From positions 1 to 8,490 of the forward strand of contig CAKTGD010000070.1 of NCBI GenBank assembly GCA_934561335.1: a DNA stretch of 8,490 bases, written 5' to 3'. The DNA comes from an uncultured Oscillospiraceae bacterium (GTDB lineage: Bacteria > Bacillota_A > Clostridia > Oscillospirales > Oscillospiraceae). Position numbers and translations under genes: made by a program. Position 1 is the stretch's first letter. Each line of letters begins with the position of its first letter. Below are positions 6,005 to 8,490 of the stretch, one piece after another. Under the pieces are notes generated by a model. It worked only from the letters and a program-made list of their open reading frames with translations, did no database searches and was not told where the DNA came from.

Positions 6005-7288
6005 ATGCGCGTTGCAATTTACACCCTTGGCTGCAAGGTAAACCAATATGAAACACAGGCCATGGAGCAGGAGCTCGTCCGCCGGGGCCACACGCTGGTG
6101 CCCTTTGAGACGGCGGCGGATGCCTATATCGTCAACACCTGTTCCGTCACCGCCGTCAGCGACAAAAAGTCGCGGCAGATGATCCGCCGCTGCCGCAAGC
6201 TGAATGAGCATGCGGTGGTGGCCGCCTGCGGATGCTATGTCCAGACTCATCCCGACGAGGCGGCGGGGCTGGCGCTGGATCTGATTGCCGGCACCGGCGA
6301 CAGGATGGCGTTTCTCGACCTTTTGGAGCAGGCTGCCCGGGAAAAAGAACCTCTCACGCTGCTGGACGATGCCCTGCGCCGCCGCGAGTTCGAGGTACTG
6401 CCTGCCGGCGGCATGGCGGAACGCACCCGCGCCATGTTGAAGGTGGAGGACGGATGCGTTAACTTTTGCACCTATTGCATCATCCCCTATGCCCGCGGGC
6501 CGGTGCGCTCGCTGCCGCTGGAAACCGCCGTGGCGCAGACCCGGCAGCTGCGGCAGGAGGGCTATCGTGAGCTGGTGCTGACCGGTATTGAGATCTCCAG
6601 TTGGGGGCAAAACCTGAAAAGCGGCGTTGGGCTTATCGACCTGCTGGAGGCGGTCAGCGCCGCGGCAGGCGATATGCGCCTGCGCTTGGGCAGTCTGGAG
6701 CCGCGCACGATCACAGAGGACTTCTGCCGCCGGGCGGCGAAGCTTCCCAACCTGTGCCCCCATTTCCACCTGTCGCTGCAATCCGGATGCGACGCCACGC
6801 TCAGACGTATGAACCGCAAGTATGACACCCAGCGCTATCGCCAATCGGTGGCGCTGCTGCGGCAGTATTTTGAACATGTGGCCATTACTACCGACCTGAT
6901 CACCGGCTTCCCCGGCGAGACGGAGGAGGAATTTGCGCAGACGCTGACCTTTATTGAGCAGTGCGGCTTTGCCGCCATGCACATCTTCCCCTACTCCATC
7001 CGTCCCGGCACCAAGGCGGCAGCCATGCCCCAGCTGACGGCAGCGGTAAAGGAGGCGCGTGCGGCGCAGGCAGCGCAGGCGGCGCAGCGGATGCACCGGG
7101 CCTATCTGGAGGGCTGCATCGGCAGGACGTATCCGGTGCTGTTTGAGCAGGAAAAGGACGGGCACTATATCGGCCACGCACCCAACTACATGGAGGTGGC
7201 CGCAGACGGGCACGACCTGCACAATCAGGTTCGGGAGGTGACCATCACCGCATGCAATGGCGAAACATTATGGGGAGAGATTCAATGA
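6005..7288 (+). CDS. mtaB: tRNA (t6A37-C2)-methylthiotransferase MtaB
   Basis: Radical-SAM enzyme that converts t6A37 to ms2t6A37 in ANN-decoding tRNAs, inserting sulfur and a methyl group and stabilising codon-anticodon pairing. It has 427 residues in three parts. The N-terminal UPF0004 domain has LGCKVNQYE (Cys10), NTCSVT (Cys46) and CGCY (Cys77), ligands of the auxiliary 4Fe-4S cluster. The radical-SAM core has CVNFCTYC (Cys151, 155, 158), LTGIEI, LGSLEP and LSLQSGCD. A C-terminal TRAM-like RNA-binding region runs from about 365 to 427. The LGCKVNQYE form and the length favour MtaB over MiaB or RimO. The ATG at 6005 has AGAGG about ten bases upstream. The gene is divergent from a cysteine desulfurase, a plausible sulfur supplier, and overlaps the downstream nucleotidase by ATGA. 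It contains a short in-frame AAQ repeat (residues 353-361). Confidence 0.95.
   Translation: MRVAIYTLGCKVNQYETQAMEQELVRRGHTLVPFETAADAYIVNTCSVTAVSDKKSRQMIRRCRKLNEHAVVAACGCYVQTHPDEAAGLALDLIAGTGDRMAFLDLLEQAAREKEPLTLLDDALRRREFEVLPAGGMAERTRAMLKVEDGCVNFCTYCIIPYARGPVRSLPLETAVAQTRQLRQEGYRELVLTGIEISSWGQNLKSGVGLIDLLEAVSAAAGDMRLRLGSLEPRTITEDFCRRAAKLPNLCPHFHLSLQSGCDATLRRMNRKYDTQRYRQSVALLRQYFEHVAITTDLITGFPGETEEEFAQTLTFIEQCGFAAMHIFPYSIRPGTKAAAMPQLTAAVKEARAAQAAQAAQRMHRAYLEGCIGRTYPVLFEQEKDGHYIGHAPNYMEVAADGHDLHNQVREVTITACNGETLWGEIQ
7061..7087 (+). repeat. Three tandem 9-bp units inside mtaB (AAQ x3)
   Basis: GCGGCGCAG, GCAGCGCAG and GCGGCGCAG follow one another in frame and encode Ala-Ala-Gln three times, in the helix between the radical-SAM core and the TRAM region. 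Gain or loss of a unit would keep the frame, so length variation here would be tolerated. Confidence 0.8.
7272..7279 (+). promoter_or_regulatory. Ribosome binding site that fixes the yfbR start
   Basis: GGGGAGAG lies five bases before the ATG at 7285, and that ATG overlaps the mtaB TGA as ATGA. The protein from this ATG (MKEERHHFF) matches the N-terminus expected for YfbR, so the in-frame ATGs at 7252 and 7270 are not preferred. Confidence 0.8.
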
Positions 7289-7869
7289 AGGAAGAGCGGC
7301 ATCATTTTTTTGCCTATATCAGCCGGATGCGGTTCATCAACCGCTGGGCGCTGATGCGCAACAGCTATATGGAGAACATTCAGGAGCACAGCCACATGAC
7401 GGCCGTGCTGGCTCACGCGCTGGCCGTGATCCGCAACCAGTTTTTTGACGGCTGCGTGGATGAAGGACAGGTGGCGGTGGCGGCGCTGTACCATGATGCC
7501 GGGGAGATCCTCACCGGCGATATGCCCACCCCCATCAAGTATTATAACCCCGCCATCCGGGAGGCCTACCGTCAGGTGGAGCAGGTGGCGGAGGACAAGC
7601 TGCTGGGTATGCTGCCCGATGCGCTGCGGCCTACATACAGCGCCGCCCTCTCCCCCGCCGCGCCGGAGATCGGCCAGCTGGTAAAGGCCGCCGACAAGCT
7701 CAGCGCATACATCAAATGTCTGGAAGAGCTGAAGGCGGGAAACAACGAGTTCCGGCAGGCGGCGGAGCAGACCCGCTATGCGCTGGACGATATGGAGCTG
7801 CCGGAGGTGGGCTATTTTCTCGAGCACTTCCTGCCGTCATTCAAGCTGACGTTGGATGAGCTGGAATAA
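7285..7869 (+). CDS. yfbR: YfbR-type 5'-deoxynucleotidase (HD domain)
   Basis: Metal-dependent HD-domain phosphohydrolase that removes the 5' phosphate from deoxyribonucleoside monophosphates, part of dNTP pool control and nucleotide salvage. It has 194 residues, close to E. coli YfbR. Key residues are visible: Arg20-Trp21 in INRWALMRN, His35 in QEHSHM, His70-Asp71 in YHDAGE with Glu74, Asp79 in LTGDMPTP, and Asp137 in KAADKLSAY. The family end signatures KCLEELKAGNNEF and LPSFKLTLDE are intact. The gene is translationally coupled to mtaB by a 4-bp overlap. A direct functional link with tRNA modification is not obvious, and shared transcription may be only convenience. No clear rightward terminator follows. 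Confidence 0.94.
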   Translation: MKEERHHFFAYISRMRFINRWALMRNSYMENIQEHSHMTAVLAHALAVIRNQFFDGCVDEGQVAVAALYHDAGEILTGDMPTPIKYYNPAIREAYRQVEQVAEDKLLGMLPDALRPTYSAALSPAAPEIGQLVKAADKLSAYIKCLEELKAGNNEFRQAAEQTRYALDDMELPEVGYFLEHFLPSFKLTLDELE

Positions 7870-7874
7870 AAAGC

Positions 7875-7903
7875 TGGCATGAAATCTGACGATTTCATTG
7901 CCA
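7875..7903 (-). terminator. Bulged hairpin just after yfbR, terminator-like on the minus strand
   Basis: An 8-bp stem (ATGAAATC 7879-7886, GATTTCAT 7891-7898) with loop TGAC is extended by TGGC/GCCA (7875-7878 with 7900-7903) past one bulged T. Read on the minus strand it is followed after three bases by TTTTT (7872-7868), the pattern of an intrinsic terminator blocking leftward transcription into yfbR. On the plus strand no U-tract follows, so it should not efficiently end the mtaB-yfbR transcript, though it could protect the 3' end of the mRNA. Confidence 0.5.
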
Positions 7904-7905
7904 AA

Positions 7906-8075
7906 GAGGCTTGCGGCCGGCTGCGCAGTGAAGCGAAGCGGAACAAGTGCCCTTGGGGTACGCGCGTCCTTCGGACACACTGGCGGCCGAGAAGAAATTT
8001 TCCGACGTACACGCCGCCGGAAAAATAATTTGAATGATTCGCGGCGTCCGCGCCGCGAACTCTGCGAGGCTTTTT
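7906..8075. other. Structured non-coding element of unknown function
   Basis: This GC-rich stretch has no credible gene but dense pairing potential. A 12-bp helix with one bulge and one G-U pair (7918-7930 with 7978-7989) encloses two hairpins, GTGCCC-TTG-GGGTAC (7947-7961) and GTCC-TTC-GGAC (7966-7976), like a three-way junction. Next come TTTTCCG/CGGAAAA (7998-8004 with 8018-8024) and a perfect 9-bp stem (8038-8059). An alternative pairing, CTGGCGGC 7980-7987 with 8013-8020, would break the first helix and the TTTTCCG stem. GAGGCTT occurs near both ends (7906-7912, 8066-8072). It could be an interspersed repeat of the genome, an RNA leader of the ACT-domain operon, or a small RNA. The pairings were read by eye, with no folding energy calculated. 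Confidence 0.45.
8038..8059. repeat. Perfect 9-bp inverted repeat with 4-base loop
   Basis: TTCGCGGCG (8038-8046) and CGCCGCGAA (8051-8059) enclose TCCG. It is the strongest local hairpin of the spacer. A TTTTT run occurs only 11 bases after it (8071-8075), so it is at best an imperfect rightward terminator for the mtaB-yfbR transcript. Confidence 0.7.
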
Positions 8076-8104
8076 GCAACTTACACCAAAGGAGTGATCA
8101 TATT

Positions 8105-8374
8105 ATGAAAGCAATCGTAACCGTGGTCGGCAAGGATCAGGTGGGGATCATCGCCGGTGTGTGCAGCACGCTGGCAGACTGCCAGATCAATGTGCTGGAC
8201 ATCAGCCAGACCATCATGGAGGGCTATTTCACCATGATGATGGTGGTGGATCTGAGTGCGTGCAAGGCCCCCTTTGACGAGCTGCGCGCAGTTTTGACGG
8301 AATACGGCAAGAGCCGGGGACTGTCCATCCGTATCCAGCGGGAGGATATCTTTGACGCCATGCACAAGCTGTAA
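8105..8374 (+). CDS. ACT domain-containing protein, UPF0237 family
   Basis: Small stand-alone ACT-domain protein of 89 residues, a usual size for the UPF0237 family. It begins MKAIVTVVGKDQVGIIAGV, the first strand and glycine loop of an ACT fold, then has LADCQINVLDISQTIMEGYFTMMMVVDLS and a second helix-strand unit ending in a short helix (DIFDAMHKL). Stand-alone ACT domains usually dimerise and bind amino acids or similar small ligands. No ligand is established here. The ATG at 8105 has AAAGGAG ten bases upstream. The frame stays open upstream to 7898, but that stretch is the repeat-rich spacer and its translation is basic and unlike ACT proteins. A PFL-family gene starts 12 bp downstream, the usual partner of this family, which supports the call and suggests joint function. 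Confidence 0.92.
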   Translation: MKAIVTVVGKDQVGIIAGVCSTLADCQINVLDISQTIMEGYFTMMMVVDLSACKAPFDELRAVLTEYGKSRGLSIRIQREDIFDAMHKL

Positions 8375-8386
8375 GAGGGACACGCC

Positions 8387-8490
8387 ATGCTGAATCTGCA
8401 AAACATTTTCGATACCATCGACATGATCGACAAGCAGCATCTGGACATCCGCACCATCACCATGGGCATCTCCCTGCTGGACTGCGTCAG
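8387..8490 (+). CDS. PFL family protein (UPF0210/DUF711), 3'-truncated by window edge
   Basis: Thirty-four complete codons are visible, with two bases over, beginning [17 protein letters not shown] and continuing [14 protein letters not shown], the characteristic N-terminus of the UPF0210/DUF711 family. Full-length members are about 450 residues, so over nine-tenths of the gene lies beyond the window. The family is distantly grouped with the pyruvate formate-lyase superfamily, but its reaction is not established. AGAGGGA (8375-8381) is the ribosome binding site. The gene is cotranscribed with the ACT-domain gene, with 12 bp between them. Confidence 0.88.
   Translation, partial: MLNLQNIFDTIDMIDKQHLDIRTITMGISLLDCV

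Noticed and set aside
5888..7222. Apparent 445-residue N-terminal extension of the cysteine desulfurase, suggesting a fusion protein
   Set aside because: It is the antisense of the well-supported mtaB gene, has no recognisable domain, and the desulfurase has its own ATG, GGGAGG site and promoter at 5887-6003. High GC at third positions keeps the opposite frame open.
7875..8075. CRISPR array, tRNA or a known riboswitch in the spacer
   Set aside because: There are no regularly spaced direct repeats, no cloverleaf with a T-loop GTTCRANNC box, and no core of a riboswitch class I can name. Only inverted repeats are present.
7812..8079. Small minus-strand frames crossing the spacer after yfbR
   Set aside because: They run through hairpins and the yfbR end, lack ribosome binding sites, and their translations are Arg/Ser-rich without any recognisable fold. 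They look like spurious calls over a structured or repeated sequence.
7898..8104. Extension of the ACT-domain frame upstream, giving a 158-residue protein
   Set aside because: The extra part translates the hairpin-rich spacer into a basic, unconserved-looking sequence. The ACT fold begins exactly at the ATG at 8105, which has AAAGGAG upstream.
1..8490. Mobile element, prophage or defence island
   Set aside because: No integrase, transposase, toxin-antitoxin, restriction or phage gene is seen. Apart from the spacer at 7870-8104, the genes are tightly packed core functions of uniform composition.

Overview
The window looks like chromosomal DNA from a GC-rich member of the Clostridia (Bacillota), probably an Oscillospiraceae/Ruminococcaceae-type gut anaerobe. 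The reasons are strong AGGAGG-type ribosome binding sites, a Firmicute-style set of neighbours (TypA, MtaB, a GH25 lysozyme, and the ACT-domain/PFL pair), and GC-rich third codon positions that open many long antisense frames. The lineage is an inference from gene style and was not checked by search. No phage, insertion sequence, integrase, CRISPR array, rRNA or tRNA gene was recognised. Most of the window is core housekeeping sequence.

Layout. (1) 1-1514, rightward: the C-terminal five-sixths of the translational GTPase TypA/BipA, cut by the window edge. (2) 1532-1569: a perfect 38-bp palindrome with A and T runs at its ends, a two-way terminator between convergent genes. (3) 5887 to 1569, leftward: a compact four-gene operon in the order cysteine desulfurase (NifS/IscS type), MATE exporter, RlmA-type 23S rRNA methyltransferase, membrane-anchored GH25 lysozyme. 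Junctions are 8 bp, a 4-bp overlap and 10 bp. (4) 5888-6004: a 117-bp divergent control region. Its two predicted promoters face each other, and their -10 boxes are the arms of an inverted repeat. (5) 6005-7869, rightward: mtaB (tRNA ms2t6A methylthiotransferase) and a YfbR-type 5'-nucleotidase, overlapping by ATGA. (6) 7870-8104: about 235 bp of non-coding DNA dense in inverted repeats, the least explained stretch here. (7) 8105-8490, rightward: a small ACT-domain protein (UPF0237) and the first 34 codons of a PFL-family (UPF0210) protein, a conserved pair of unknown function.

How the genes may work together. The cysteine desulfurase and MtaB share one control region. MtaB is an iron-sulfur enzyme that also inserts sulfur into tRNA, so sulfur supply and use may be co-regulated. 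TypA, MtaB and RlmA all act on the translation apparatus. The exporter and lysozyme appear to be operon passengers, although exporter plus RlmA could have a drug-tolerance role. The best leads for something undescribed are the face-to-face promoter palindrome at 5943-5982 and the structured element at 7875-8075. The protein-coding content is otherwise conventional.
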